Assembly (NCBI RefSeq): GCF_910592395.1
Contig: NC_088309.1
Location: 3,534,501 to 3,598,500, forward strand
Direction: 5' to 3'
Length of the DNA: 64,000 nt
Origin: Lineus longissimus
Taxonomy: Eukaryota; Nemertea; Pilidiophora; Heteronemertea; Lineidae
Under the pieces are notes generated by a model. The model worked only from the letters and a program-made list of their open reading frames with translations, was not told where the DNA came from and did not search any database. Positions 1-12,042 of this stretch are shown here, piece after piece. Position numbers and translations under genes: made by a program. Position 1 is the first letter of the stretch, and the number at the start of each line of letters is the position of its first letter.

Positions 1-195
1 AATCAAATGATGGTGTATTTGAAATACATGCTTAGCTTTTAGAGTGACAAGCACGGGATTTGCTGCTTACTCTAAGAGATGTGTGGTTTTTACCTTATGT
101 AAATGTTATCACAGACTGCAGGAGTAGGATATTATTTGAGACAAAGAGCATGACAATTGTACTCGCATACCATCAGCACGAGAAACAAGAAACCC

Positions 196-945
196 AGAAA
201 TGTAAGGACAAGATCCAACATGCTTGATCTTGTTTCACTTCCACAGGAAATGTAAGGACAAGATCCAACATGCTTGATCTAGTTTCATTTCCACAGGAAA
301 TGTAAGGACAAGATCCAATATGCTTGATCTAGTTTCACTTCCACAGGAAATGTAAGGACAAGATCCAACATGCTTGATCTAGTTTCATTTCCACAGGAAA
401 TGTAAGGACAAGATCCAACATGCTTGATCTTGTTTCACTTCCACAGGAAATGTAAGGACAAGATCCAACATGCTTGATCTAGTTTCATTTCCACAGGAAA
501 TGTAAGGACAAGATCCAACATGCTTGATCTTGTTTCACTTCCACAGGAAATGTAAGGACAAGATCCAACATGCTTGATCTAGTTTCATTTCCACAGGAAA
601 TGTAAGGACAAGATCCAACATGCTTGATCTAGTTTCATTTCCACAGGAAATGTAAGGACAAGATCCAACATGCTTGATCTAGTTTCACTTCCACAGGAAA
701 TGTAGGGACAAGATCCAACATGCTTGATCTTGTTTCACTTCCTCAAGAAATGTAGGGTAAAGGTCCAACATGCTTGATCTTGTTTCACTTCCTCAAGAAA
801 TGTAGGGACAAGATCCAACATGCTTGATCTTGTTTCACTTCCACAGGAAATGTTAGGACAAGATCCAACATGCTTGATCTAGTTTCATTTCCACAGGAAA
901 TGTAAGGACAAGATCCAACATGCTTGAGCTCGTTTCACTTCCTCC
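196..945. repeat. 50-bp minisatellite, about 15 copies
   Basis: Fifteen head-to-tail units start every 50 bases from 196 to 896. Each contains a near-invariant core (ggacaagatccaacatgctt) and a variable 3' part. Two unit types occur: one ends in a form like ttgtttcacttcc, the other agtttcatttcc, and they alternate over part of the array. Units at 696-845 are more divergent (gtaggg, cctcaa). The unit is not a multiple of three, so open frames running into it on the minus strand are not repeat proteins. Confidence 0.95.
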
Positions 946-2650
946 GTTTGGAAGTTTACCGCCTTTCACCTCCTTGACATGAACTCTTCGATGTAGTTTA
1001 GAGTCAATAGCAAGTTTCCATAACGTTAATATTGAAGAACATCCAAAGCTAAGAGCTTCACCAATATTGATGTTGCCTCTTTGCCTCTTATAAGACCTCT
1101 TGACTGTTTCAAATTGGTTTAGCAGTCCTGTTATTAAATGGTAAATTCTGGACAAGCTCCACATGACTTGGCCAAGCCCCAAGTATCCCCATTAACGTGT
1201 GAGCACTGGGTACATGTGAACATGTCAGCACTCAAGTTGAGGTTCTGAAAAGTTCTTCCCTTTGTCTGCTGACCTATCTGAGTGCATATACTGTGGTACA
1301 CTTGGCCAGTTGATAGTACTTCCCATTAGAACAAGCTAGAGTCCAATGCTCAATCAACTCTCAGTGCACAGTTTTCATCGATCAAAAAATGTCCTCTGCA
1401 GTGGACAGCATATCATTTTCCAATATCTCCAGCTAGACATTTTTTGGGAGAGGTGATTGATTTGGATCCCATCACTGCTTTGCTCATTCTGCCAAACTCT
1501 AGTTCACCTCTTTGCATCTTTTCAAAGACTTGTTCTCAGAAACAACTTTTTTTCATCAAACCAATATCATTGTGGGCAAGCTTCTTTGTCAGAGAATGAA
1601 AAATGATGATAGATACATTATTTTAGAAATCTTGCTCTGTTGTTACCAGTTTTTCAGATTGATTAATGTAACATGCTGGTAACATCTAAGATCTTTGTTG
1701 TCAAAAAGCATGATCTTTCATTAAAAACTATCAATCAGAGGTATAAATGGATCACTGTCTTGCTTTTACTGGTTTTGTCAATAATGCTTCTGCTTGTTTT
1801 GTCAGTAATGTTTTTTGCATCCATTATCCTGGAGCAGATTGGAAATTTGAATAGCATCGAGAATACTATATCTTTCTGAAATGAGTTTTAGTTGTTCTGC
1901 CTTGTTTTTTGCCAATCAGTAAATCTATTTTGTTCCTTTGTTATCTTTCGCTGATTACTTTTGCCGCTGCCTCGAAACAGATAAGATCTCTTATTAAATG
2001 AAAACTTTTCTGTGTTTAGAGTGTCTGGCTTCAGTAGCATAAACTAAGTACATCGTTCTGTGACTACCAGGAGGGGCTGCCATTTTGGATCCAAATGCAA
2101 GGCCCAGAAATAAGATAATTTCAAAATGCCACTGCTTATCACACCAGTTCTTCTACTCCATTGAAATACTAAAAAAATTAGCGCAAGCAATTTACCTTTT
2201 GGTTTGAAATGAGAAGTGATAAAATGCCCGAAGGAACACAATCGGGAGAATAAAGTTGCACAATTTCATGCTCATTTTCTCCTATACCTTGCCAGCTGCT
2301 CCAGTGTAATCCAATATCTGATTGTCAACATAATCCCAGGGGCAATTTCCTTTCGAATAATTGCTGGAGATTGCGTGAAATAGATCAAGTGATGGCTTGT
2401 TTTCTGCTATATGTTGTTGAAGAAGAGTATAGCTCGGAGATTTGAATGGGCTAATCTTGTCCATGTAAAAGTGTAAGATGAAGTTCAGAGGTTAATAACA
2501 AGCAAAGTTTAGAATTCAATGTTCTTCAGATTTTAACTGTACGCTTCAAGACTTCTTCAGGAAATGCCTTAATCATTGTTGGTCGTTGATGTTGCTGATG
2601 TCATCCGTATTTCCAAAGAGATATCTATTGTTCAAGATCTGGTCAAAATT

Positions 2651-2699
<49 letters not shown>

Positions 2700-5600
2700 C
2701 CAGCATCATCAGGGACGAGACTCAGGCCATTGCCATCATTCTAAGAACAACTTCTGATCCATAAATTTGCTTGAAAAGATGGAGTCTATACTTCTCTGAA
2801 GAAGTTGTCTCCTGCAAGTGAGACATAAAGGGCTTGTGGGGTAAATTTGGCCAACTGAGAGGATTTTCATGTTAGCTACTGAGTTTCTGTTGGTGGCCAA
2901 CTCCACTATTCCAGCAAACCTTTTTTTGCTCATCTGACATAAAACTAATCAACAAGTGGGTGTTGGGCTAACAATGAGGCTATCACTATAAATCTATTCG
3001 CTAGAGTCTTGATGGTGCCTTCGTGCCAAGCACCAGTTCTCTTCATCCTTCAATGCCGGAAGAAAGTAACTCATCTCTGGTAAAGCTTTCAAGTAGCCTC
3101 TGTACTGTGATGTTAAAGCAATATTTATCATCAAGCCGATACCAGTTATATGTGGGTATTGGCCATAGCAATCAACTGATATGTTCCTGTTTATGGTCAC
3201 CGGTATTCGTGCCAAACATTTCCCTCGAAATGAAAATTTGTCACGTTTTATTGAGTTGTTCCACTTAATCCTTTCAAGTGCACACCTCAGCATCATTGAG
3301 CAGAGTGAGAGCTTTGAGTGGTTATATTGATAGCCAGTTGATCGCCAAAGTGGTGTATTCATTGAAAGTTGTAAGACTTGGTGTTTAGACATACACCTAA
3401 ATGGTTTCGTGGGCTCATCATGTATTTGAACTGCTTTTGCTTCCCACTAGATAATATCAGGTAGTGACCATCAATTATGTCATGAAACTCCTCCCCCCCC
3501 CCAGTGCCCTGTCAAAAGTCAATAATGACCTTGTCAAATGTCAAAATGACCTTCATAACAATACTGGAGCCAAGTGTATTCGTTTTCACTTCGTCAGCAA
3601 TACGAAGACCAACATTTATGTGGTCATCAAATTCATGGCCAGACCACTTTCCACATGCACCTCCAGCACACTTTTATTTTTCCACTCCTTAATGTGTTGA
3701 TCAATCTCTCCAGACATGGCTCATCATAACGGAAAAGTAGAGAAGTGATGGAGACATCATACATCCAATTTATCTCAATCTAGGAGGTGTGGGAGGTTAT
3801 GCGGGTCGTGACCAAGAGGATGTATCACTTGCTGTGTAAACATACTGAAGAAATATTTGAATGAAGGTGAAAGTAGGAAGGTTGTCAATACGTCGGACCA
3901 TTATGGCCATGGTCTCGCAACCTCCGTGGATTATCACCCTGGGATGGCTTCAGAAAAAATCACAGACCAGCTTTAGGGAAAATTTGTTGTCCTGAGGATG
4001 AATCACTCTATTTGGATCAAGATGAAGCAAATACCAGTGGCAATGCTGGCATTCAGGCAGATTTTGTAAAGAAAAGCAAAAAAATTCATGTCGATCTTTT
4101 TATGGCTTTTGGTAAATTTGTTGGTGGCATGTCTTGTCTTTAGCTGCGCTTGGTCAAATCCAGCATCTTACTGTGAAGAAATTTGATTATGTTTGTGATT
4201 GTGACACATCTCGTATATTGATGTACCAGAACACATGTTCCTTTTATCATATCTCTTGGTATATGTGTTATTTGATTGAAGTAGCTGTGATAAAAGGCAA
4301 AGGAAAGGTCACACCTTCCTCAGATATCAAATACTTTCGCAATCAATATAAGATGTCTGAGCATGCAAGGGGCAAAAAGAACTGACAGAAAGAAATCTTC
4401 TCTGTGGATTTATTGTGGAGATGTTTCTTGATATCTGAAGTGGAGCAGTTCTTTTCACAGATATGAGGATTTAGTGAGCTGAAAGTAAATAGCATGTTTG
4501 ATATGAAGGTGTCTGTCTATCTATTTTGTGGCTTACTGGCCTGCTGTTCAGAGCTGAGGTTGACAGCAGTTTGCCAGCCACGCAAACACCAGGAAGAATT
4601 GTGTTAGTTATGCAGATATTATCAATTACTCTGGGGTGTTGCCTTAAGGGTGCTTGTTTTGGCACATTAGAGATTTCTCATGTGACATATTTGGACAAAT
4701 TTCCTGATTCTATTGCACATGTTGCCGCTGGCACCACTAATTTGCCAGATTGTGTCCAATCAAACAGGTCTGTCATATTAGTAGTGATTCGTTGACAAGC
4801 TTGGAAGCTGATGAGATGTTAACCCTGTATGATGGAGGGGGGGATACCAATCCCAGAGATTATGTTTTTCTTGTTGAGAAGTATCGCATTCAAAGATGCA
4901 AGTGCACTTCATCGGTACAACAATTTCTAATCCCTGTCCTCTTTCTTCCTACACCAATATAAACCTAATCCTTGTTATTCTTGAATGCCATTAACAAGCT
5001 TGGTGAAATGTACCATTATGGTTGTTGTGTGTACATTAACTCAAGTAGGATAGCTGTTTCTTGAGAACAGCTTCTAAGTCCTTCACTCCCGAGAGCTATG
5101 CTGACATTGACAACTTTGGTTCAACTGCAGCCAACCTTTCTTAGCAAGTGGTTTCTATAGATGGAATTTGTTGACAATTTTCTTCTGAAGTGCTGATTCT
5201 AAGCAACCTTTCCTGCCAGCTGTACCAAAATGGAATGTTAGATAAAGGTTCCTTGTCCAAGCAGCATTTGCAGGTTGATATTGATGTAGGTTTCTGACTG
5301 GGTGTAAGGCTGGTTGTCTTGTACAGTGCTTAAAAAAGAGAAAAATTATGTTGGTGTGGAACTTCTATCAGACATTGTTTCATTGATTATGAAATCCATA
5401 ACTATTTTCTGGGTTGCCATGTGTACTAATTGACTCGTTTAATGGAAAAGCCTTGGTTTTCTTGTTGATGTACACGACAGTACATCCATTTAGTGGGCTT
5501 GGTTTTCTGATTCTGAACATCAGGGATAGAAAGATGCACAGCCCTGGTTATATGTACACCTTTGCATTTCCTAACTTGCCAAGCAACGGCTCTCATCACT

Positions 5601-6717
5601 TTCCCCAAATAAGTCACTGGTCAGATAGCAAATAATTCTTGTGAAGTTCAAGAAATGACTTAATGAACCATCGAGTGGCTTATCACCTTGGCCATGTCAG
5701 GACACATGTCTGGTGGGCTTCTAAATCTAACTGATGGCTTTCTCAAACAAGACATTGCCTAGCAACAACTACACAGTCACAGGATGCTAGGTAGAGGGGG
5801 GAGGGGTGGGAATGATCAATACAATGGCAGTTCGGATTGGAATGAAATTTAATTTTAGAAATGACAAAGGTTTTCATAGAACATAAATCTTGTTGTAAAA
5901 ATAATGTCACACTTCGAGCTCTAATGGAAATGCAATCATTGCAGAAAATATAACGTTGGTTTTCAATCTTCTGCATCCTGAGATTCAGGGTTTCTTCACT
6001 CCGGTGTAATATACGGTCCTAGAATCAATTGCTTGCAACTATCTGAATGGGCGCTTTGATCCTGTCTGCTACAATGCATCTAGAGGGTACCCCTTTTACT
6101 CAAGGGGTTTTAAATATTGAGAGGCGTGTGTATTGAAAACCCTTGGTAGTGAATCATCAAAGTAATAGTCCTTATTAAATGATATGATGATTAAAATTGA
6201 ATGTGAGTACTTGTAAGAGATTCTGCCTCATATGATACAAACCTAAATGAGATTTCAATAATTAGCTCAGCTTCCTGCCCATGTAATAGCATTGTCTAAG
6301 TAAAATCTTATTGTACTCAAGCCTGTTATCAGTAAATTACATTTGAGACAATTTCTCTCAGTGTATTCAATTAGGCTTGTAAGTATAGAGGAGCGTTGAA
6401 TTGTCGATAGGGGTACCAGAAAAGTAAGCACAATCACCGGTAGTATTTTTGGCAGTTTTTGTCTTGCTAGATACAAATTTCAATAGACTTTCTCTTCAAA
6501 CACTGAAGGATGAGTTCTAATTAGATCCATTCCGCACCGAACATCTTCAAGGACTAATTTCAAATGTCTAAGAGCACTGGGTCGAATATCTCAATTTGAA
6601 GTGTTCGGCAGTATCTATATTCATTTCTACCGCATCTCATCTTTCTACCAGTTTGAAACGGTTTCAGAGAAATGTAAAGAAAAGTAGTTGTTCAATGTTG
6701 CTTATGTGAGGTGTTGA
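946..6717. other. non-coding stretch, no recognised gene
   Basis: Open frames here (for example a minus-strand frame near 2994-3392 and a small hydrophobic plus-strand frame at 1673-1879) lack recognisable motifs and splice context, and I treat them as chance. The stretch holds the ATC microsatellite at 2649-2699 and a short C run near 3490. Nothing else is supported. Confidence 0.6.
2649..2699. repeat. (ATC)n microsatellite
   Basis: About 17 uninterrupted ATC triplets. Read forward in one frame it gives poly-isoleucine, which explains a small spurious open frame around 2576-2764. Confidence 0.95.
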
Positions 6718-6945
6718 AAATGGATCTGTATCTTGTGAGTATAGGATGTTTTTAGCTCCGCTGACGAAAGTCAGCGGAGCTGGTAAAATAACTATTTATA
6801 ATGGTGTCTGTCCTTCCATCCGTCAACATGGTGGATGTTTTGTAACCGTAAGACCTAGGCACTTCAAATCTAGCCATGAGGAAGAACAGCCAAGGAAATG
6901 CCCCTTACAGAAGATGGACCTGTATCTTGTGAGTATAGAATGTCT
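6718..6945. repeat. hairpin-headed repeat flanked by a 32-bp duplication
   Basis: A perfect inverted repeat with 12-base arms and a GAAA loop lies at 6754-6781 (agctccgctgac / gtcagcggagct). It is followed by a Ct-rich tract with gtctgtccttccatccgtc. A near-identical stretch of about 32 bases (ctgtatcttgtgagtatag core) occurs just before the hairpin (about 6720-6750) and again at about 6913-6944. This resembles short hairpin-led non-autonomous elements common in marine invertebrate genomes; that family assignment is inference. Confidence 0.6.
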
Positions 6946-6989
6946 TATTCATTCATGTTTCAGACATATACAACTACTGACTCATCGAT

Positions 6990-7406
6990 CAGTTCTTCAC
7001 CCATCTCGTGGGTCTCTGTTCACCCGTATCATGGGTCTCTGTTCACCCATCTCATGGGTCTCTCTCTGTTCACCCATCTCATGGGTCTCTCTCTGTTCAC
7101 CCATATCATGGGTCTCTGTTCACCTACATAATGGGTCTCTGTTCACCCGTATCATGGATCTCTGTTCACCCGTATCATGGGTCTCTGTTCACCCGTATCA
7201 TGGGTCTCTGTTCACCCGTATCATGGGTCTCTGTTCACCCGTATCATGGGTCTCTGTTCACCCGTATCATTGGTCTCTGTTCTCCCGTATCATTGGTCTC
7301 TGTTCACCTGTATCATGGGTCTCTGTTCACTTACATAATGGGTCTCTGTTGACCCGTATCATGGGTCTCTGTTCACCTGTCTCATGGGTCTCTGTTCACC
7401 TGTGGT
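6990..7406. repeat. 23-bp minisatellite, about 17 units
   Basis: The unit consensus is atgggtctctgttcacccgt plus atc, 23 bases. Two units (around 7053-7106) are expanded to 27 by an extra tctc. Two units end in tacata instead of gtatc. Because 23 is not divisible by three and no frame contains a stop, all three forward frames stay open and each gives a 23-residue peptide repeat. The 301-residue frame at 6746-7651 and the shorter overlapping frames arise from this. Confidence 0.95.
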
Positions 7407-8835
7407 ATTCCGTTTCAAAGCCTGACACGTTATCTACTAGAACCACTGCCCACATTGTCCTCATACCCATATTGAAATGGCCAGAAAGATTTAGTGGCAA
7501 TCATAGTCAGGAAATATGGCTGTTCAGAGAGGAAATGACTGATATTCTCATGATTGCATATCAGCATTATTTACGTCTCTTTCGTTTATGTGCAGTATTT
7601 GGCCGAAATATCATCGGTGATTTCTCGGTCTATTTGACTTCAAACGTTTAGAAATGCTATTACTTACAAAGGTGCATATGGCACATTCTGGTCATCTTAT
7701 TCATCCTATTCATCAATTCATTGTACCAGTGCCAAGTTCTCTGGAGCAGCATTTCTCAAACCAGTAAATCTTTGAATGGTGTGACATACCACCATTTCAA
7801 ACACTTATCAGATTGATTGGGTCATTTCTTCAAGATAGCTTCCATACACTTTGGTCCAGACATATCGATTTTAGTTTTGAGCAAAACTTATTCACCTTTT
7901 GCACTGTTATGGTGTGATGTGTTATTAAAAATTAAACAAAAGGCTAAGATTCCTTTTAAGGGGTTGCGATGCTTGGAGGCATTCACAATACAACGCATGC
8001 TTTGACCTCTCAGGTTAGACAGCATCAGGCCATGGTTGATTTTTCTGTGGTTACACCTTCTAATTGGATAAAAGATATTCCCTTTCTTGGAGTGGACATT
8101 TCCTTTTTTTATGTTGAAAAAGCATCGATCATTCGCAGAACCAGAACCATTTTCCATATTTTCAGAAAAATCCATATTCTCTAGTATCAAATGTTCATGT
8201 CAGGTTAATGTTCTTATAACCACTTGTTATCGGTAGGTGATGCCTTCCAATAATCTTGTTTGAAAAAGTGGAAATATCGAGGTTTTTGAAAGTGGCAGCT
8301 CTTTTGATACTTTCTTTTCAGTATAGACTGGACGCTGATTGTCTTGAAAGGTGTCTTGGAAGCTCGCAAATTGGAAAATGATTTAGATTTAGAAGATTGA
8401 AAGTTCTGCATTTTATCATACTTATAAGGATATATGATGAGAAAATCTCGAGATCATTTCATGCCCCATTCCATCATCGCTTCTTGTTCCTTCCACGTAA
8501 AACGTTCAGTTGCGTTATCTTTTAAGCAAATCTGAAACCCTCAATTTTCTTCCTCGCTTTTTCCAAGCCACACTTAGTGTGTCCCAGGGGTAAATGACAT
8601 TATATATCCAGTTGGCTTGTCATTTCTAATAACCGGTAACTAGAGAAAGTGATAAAACGCTAGCTTTTCCACCTGAGGTGTTTCTGTCTAATACGGTATT
8701 TATTGCCTCTGCGCTTGCTCTTGCTCAGGATACATGAAGGCCAAAAGTTAGAACTCGACTTTTACGATGATGCTGGCTGGTTACATCAATTTGTAGAAGA
8801 TAGTGACCAGATGTTGAAATGATTATCTGAGGATC

Positions 8836-8990
8836 TGCGGTGGTGTAGTGACACAGGTCTCTGACTAGCGGTCATGATGTCTCTGGTTCGTTCCCCACTG
8901 TTGGTGTGACACTCAAGGCTGGTCTGTTTGTTTGCCTTACACTGGAATGCCTTACTCCACCCAGGTGAATAAATAGATCCTTCCTTTGGT
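8836..8990 (+). mobile_element. tRNA-derived SINE-like element
   Basis: The head has a polymerase III A-box-like stretch (tggtgtagtga, 8840-8850) and, about 45 bases on, a B-box-like stretch (ggttcgttccc, 8885-8895). That spacing and order fit a tRNA gene promoter. The sequence between them does not fold into a clean tRNA, so a decayed tRNA-derived SINE is more likely than a functional tRNA. The right end is uncertain; a short A-rich gaataaata lies at 8967-8975. Confidence 0.5.
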
Positions 8991-10288
8991 ACAGAGTCTG
9001 TGGTGTACTGTTCTTGCCTGACAGGTAGTGATAATCAATTTACAAATATACATCATGTCTCCCAATTACTAATGATAGCCCTTTGGTCATGTCGTAGAAA
9101 CGTCCACCAAGGTTGACAAACCTTACATGATTGGCAAAATTATTTGGCTCTAACCAATCCTTGCCTGACACCCCCCAGTGGTTGCTGAGTGCTAATTGAG
9201 AAGGAATAGATCACCTTTGCTGGGGACTAATGATAAGAAGGGAAGAGATGGCAGTGAGGTTGGTAATGGTAATTGCTCAAGGATGGCACCCTGGTGATTG
9301 TTACTTTCTCGTCAAAGGTTATTGGCTGACTGTGGTGAAACTTTGTAGGTGGTAGCTCTTATTGGCGAGAATGAGCTTTGAAACGCGACTAGTCATTTAA
9401 TGATGAATTTTCACAGTTGGTTGCAGCTGGCAAACGTTTCCAAACTCTGGCAAGAGAGAGTTTATTGGTCATTTTATAGCCAAACAGCCCACAGAAATAA
9501 TCAAAAACCTGAGGTGGTTTCGAAATGTCAGAATACATTCCTTTCTTCAGTGTTTTCTCTACTAACTGTACCGTGGCACAGATCTTTGTAAAAGACTTAC
9601 TAGATTCATTAATGTCAAGTCCAGATGCTGCCATTCTGGGGGAAGTTTCGTGAAAAGCAATGCCTTGATGCAGTCTTTCAGCTTGCTTAGATGCTGGCTG
9701 TTGGGCTGTGACAAATTGTATGTGTCTTTCTTTCTTTAACTTACGTAAAAATGCTTATATTGTCAATTCTACTTGAAACCCAATAGCAATCTAATGCAAG
9801 GGGTTACAGATGACCACCCTCTTACTCAGACCAATTCATTTCCAACACTTCTTGCCACAATATCTTCTTGCACCATCCAATGGACCATTCCTAACCCCTG
9901 TAACTAGACTCACATCAATATATTGCCGTAATCCTTGGTTAGCTGAAGATGCCATTACCATAAAACTAAAAATGAAAACTAACACATATAGATACGCAAT
10001 ACTGCTGTATGTAAAGATATATCTCGTGTCTCATAATGGGGTTGTAGATCTTGATAGAATAGGTCTCCACGGACTCAACTAACCATTTCAGCCACGATTT
10101 GGTTTTAGGTACAGAACAAGATTGTACTTCTTGTTGACCATTCTAAATTGTGTATTGGACTTCTTCTCAGTTCTTCAGGATGTTGTTCATCAGGGCGCGA
10201 TTGTTCAAAAGTGCAAAAGTCATGTTATTCCTATAAAAAACATACCATTGAACTTATATTGGAGTGTAGGATGGAGCATGGCGTCTGA

Positions 10289-10522
10289 CGGATTGTCCGA
10301 GGTCAGGCAGGTCATTCAGCTGCTTATGATTCTTTGGAATCCCTCCATACCATCAACACACCAGGTACCCTTGCTCCTTATTGCCCTCCTGAGGAGCCTA
10401 ATGGCTATAGTGCCCCTCTGTGTCATTGCTGAGGCCATTCCCCTGCTAGAAACCTTTGCCGTGAAAGCAATAACCGACTGGAATATCAATGTTTACTTCA
10501 GGCAACTGGAGGTGTTGCTATG
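10289..10522 (+). pseudogene. coding-like segment with one in-frame stop, unidentified
   Basis: From 10289 one frame reads 47 codons to a TGA at 10430-10432, then 30 more to a TGA at 10523. The composition looks protein-like: SLESLHTIN, then PEEPNGYSAPL before the stop, and NNRLEYQCLLQATGG after it. A different forward frame is also open across the region (10122-10535, 137 codons) but gives a leucine-rich peptide of the kind out-of-frame reading produces. I do not recognise either. It could be a decayed exon, a transposon remnant or chance. Confidence 0.2.
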
Positions 10523-11904
10523 TGATGTCTGGTAAAATGCCAGCCTATTTGCAAATTTTCCCTTATGACTTGAATACCTATGACCCCTGGCAAATTGCTT
10601 TAGAAAGCTGTTTGTGGAAAGCCATGCATGCTGTGTTCTTTTTTACATCTAATAGAAAGTTGCCATCTCATAAGGGTAGAGTACTGAACTATTGGTATAG
10701 TGGACTGTTGGGGCTAGCACTGTTTGGTTGACATTTTAGAAGCTTTTGAAAAATAACTCTGTTTAAAAACTTTTGATAATGGTCATGTCAAAGGTCCATG
10801 TCTGGGCTAAGAAGCCAAAATTGATGACAAAATGCTGTCTGTCTGATAAAGTCAGCTAATGTTAGTGTAATGTTTGCATTTTAAAGAAGGTTAGACTTTC
10901 TATTCCTAGATTGTGACACATTGAGTATTACCTAATATGTCCTAGTGAGACAAACATGGAGCAATCCACGATATTGAGATATCACACCTTGACTGAACCA
11001 AGTAATACCAATATCACCAGTTTTGGGCATGCTATAGGCAGTCATCAACAGTGTTGAGATATCTCAGCTCACTCTTGTTGCCAGCAATCACCTTTGTTCC
11101 CTAATACCTCACGATTACATGTCCCATACCTCGTGATTACGTGTCCTAGGACCTGACAAACTAATCTGGCTGTAGCACCAATGTCCAAAAGCAATCAAGC
11201 TAATACAATCAATCCATGGAGCTAGCCTTAAGTGAGCCTTGGGGACGTGTTTGTTGCAGGTCGATTAATAGGGATTTCCTCTTGGCTTATAACCCTCTCA
11301 AACAGGAACCAGCTCTCATACTACTTTTCTACTTTTCACGTTGTCTTGGATCATATTAGATTGTCATGATACAGTCATCAGTTTCATGGAAACTGTTGCT
11401 TTGTTGAGCTTATTAGAAATTAGTACCAAATCAGAAATTCTGTGATGACAAAAGTTGTACTTTGTTTAAAAAAAGTTGGTTTGAGGATGATACATTTGTA
11501 CTTCAAACTGTCATCAAGCATTTGTGTATTATTGTCTGGTTCTCTGCTGGGAGCACTGGATAGGGTATGCGCTCAGCCAAAGATGTTTTGATGTGGGGAG
11601 AATACAATTTGGAATAGTAATATTTCCCTAAACCTAAGTGATTACCTGGTACACATCTACATGTACTCCATCTAAATCATTTCTCATAACTTTGGGTATT
11701 GACAAAGCGTCGACTCTCTACACTTTGTATCGGCTGTTCTGACTGTATTCATCCCTTCAGACTGCGTCAAACGAGTCTGCCGACGTTGGCATGGACTGTT
11801 TCTGACCGCACATCAAACCGATATTGATTCCATTAGGCTTTCACATGGATGCCACCAGTTGATTCAGCTGATGAGCCCAAGGATCATATGGATTCCTCTA
11901 TTGA

Positions 11905-12042
11905 TTCAGAGAGACAGAGAAGGTCGGTGAGGTGATTGTGACAAGCGCTGACTTGGGAGGTGGAAGATTTGCCTCCAGATATACCAAGAAGAAAGGGTCA
12001 TTTGAAGTCACAGCAGATGCGGACCCTAAAAGTACCGGTAGA
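11905..12042 (+). other. coding-like open segment, possible exon, unidentified
   Basis: One frame is open for 49 codons between a TGA at 11902-11904 and a TAA near 12055. It reads as a plausible soluble peptide with GEVIVTSADLGGGRF, then YTKKKGSFEV and TADADPKSTG. A possible acceptor (ttgattcag) precedes it at 11901-11909, and possible donors (gtaccg, gtagat) follow near 12031-12042. Local GC is raised. A second overlapping frame (about 11839-11928) ending at a gtgagg donor-like site is also open. No family is recognised. Confidence 0.2.

Noticed and set aside
196-945. CRISPR array
   Set aside because: The 50-bp units are contiguous with no unique spacers, and the genome is eukaryotic.
853-1182. 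Minus-strand 109-residue open frame
   Set aside because: Its C-terminal quarter is the 50-bp minisatellite and the remainder has no recognisable domain or splice context.
2576-2764. Poly-isoleucine membrane peptide
   Set aside because: It is the translation of the ATC microsatellite.
2994-3392. Minus-strand 132-residue open frame
   Set aside because: Overlaps a plus-strand open frame, has no motif and reads like chance translation.
6746-7651. 301-residue open frame as a gene
   Set aside because: It is created by the 23-bp minisatellite, which is open in all three frames. The parts outside the repeat have no motif and begin in a hairpin repeat.
8836-8900. Functional tRNA gene
   Set aside because: A and B boxes are present but the acceptor and anticodon stems do not pair well; a SINE head is more likely.
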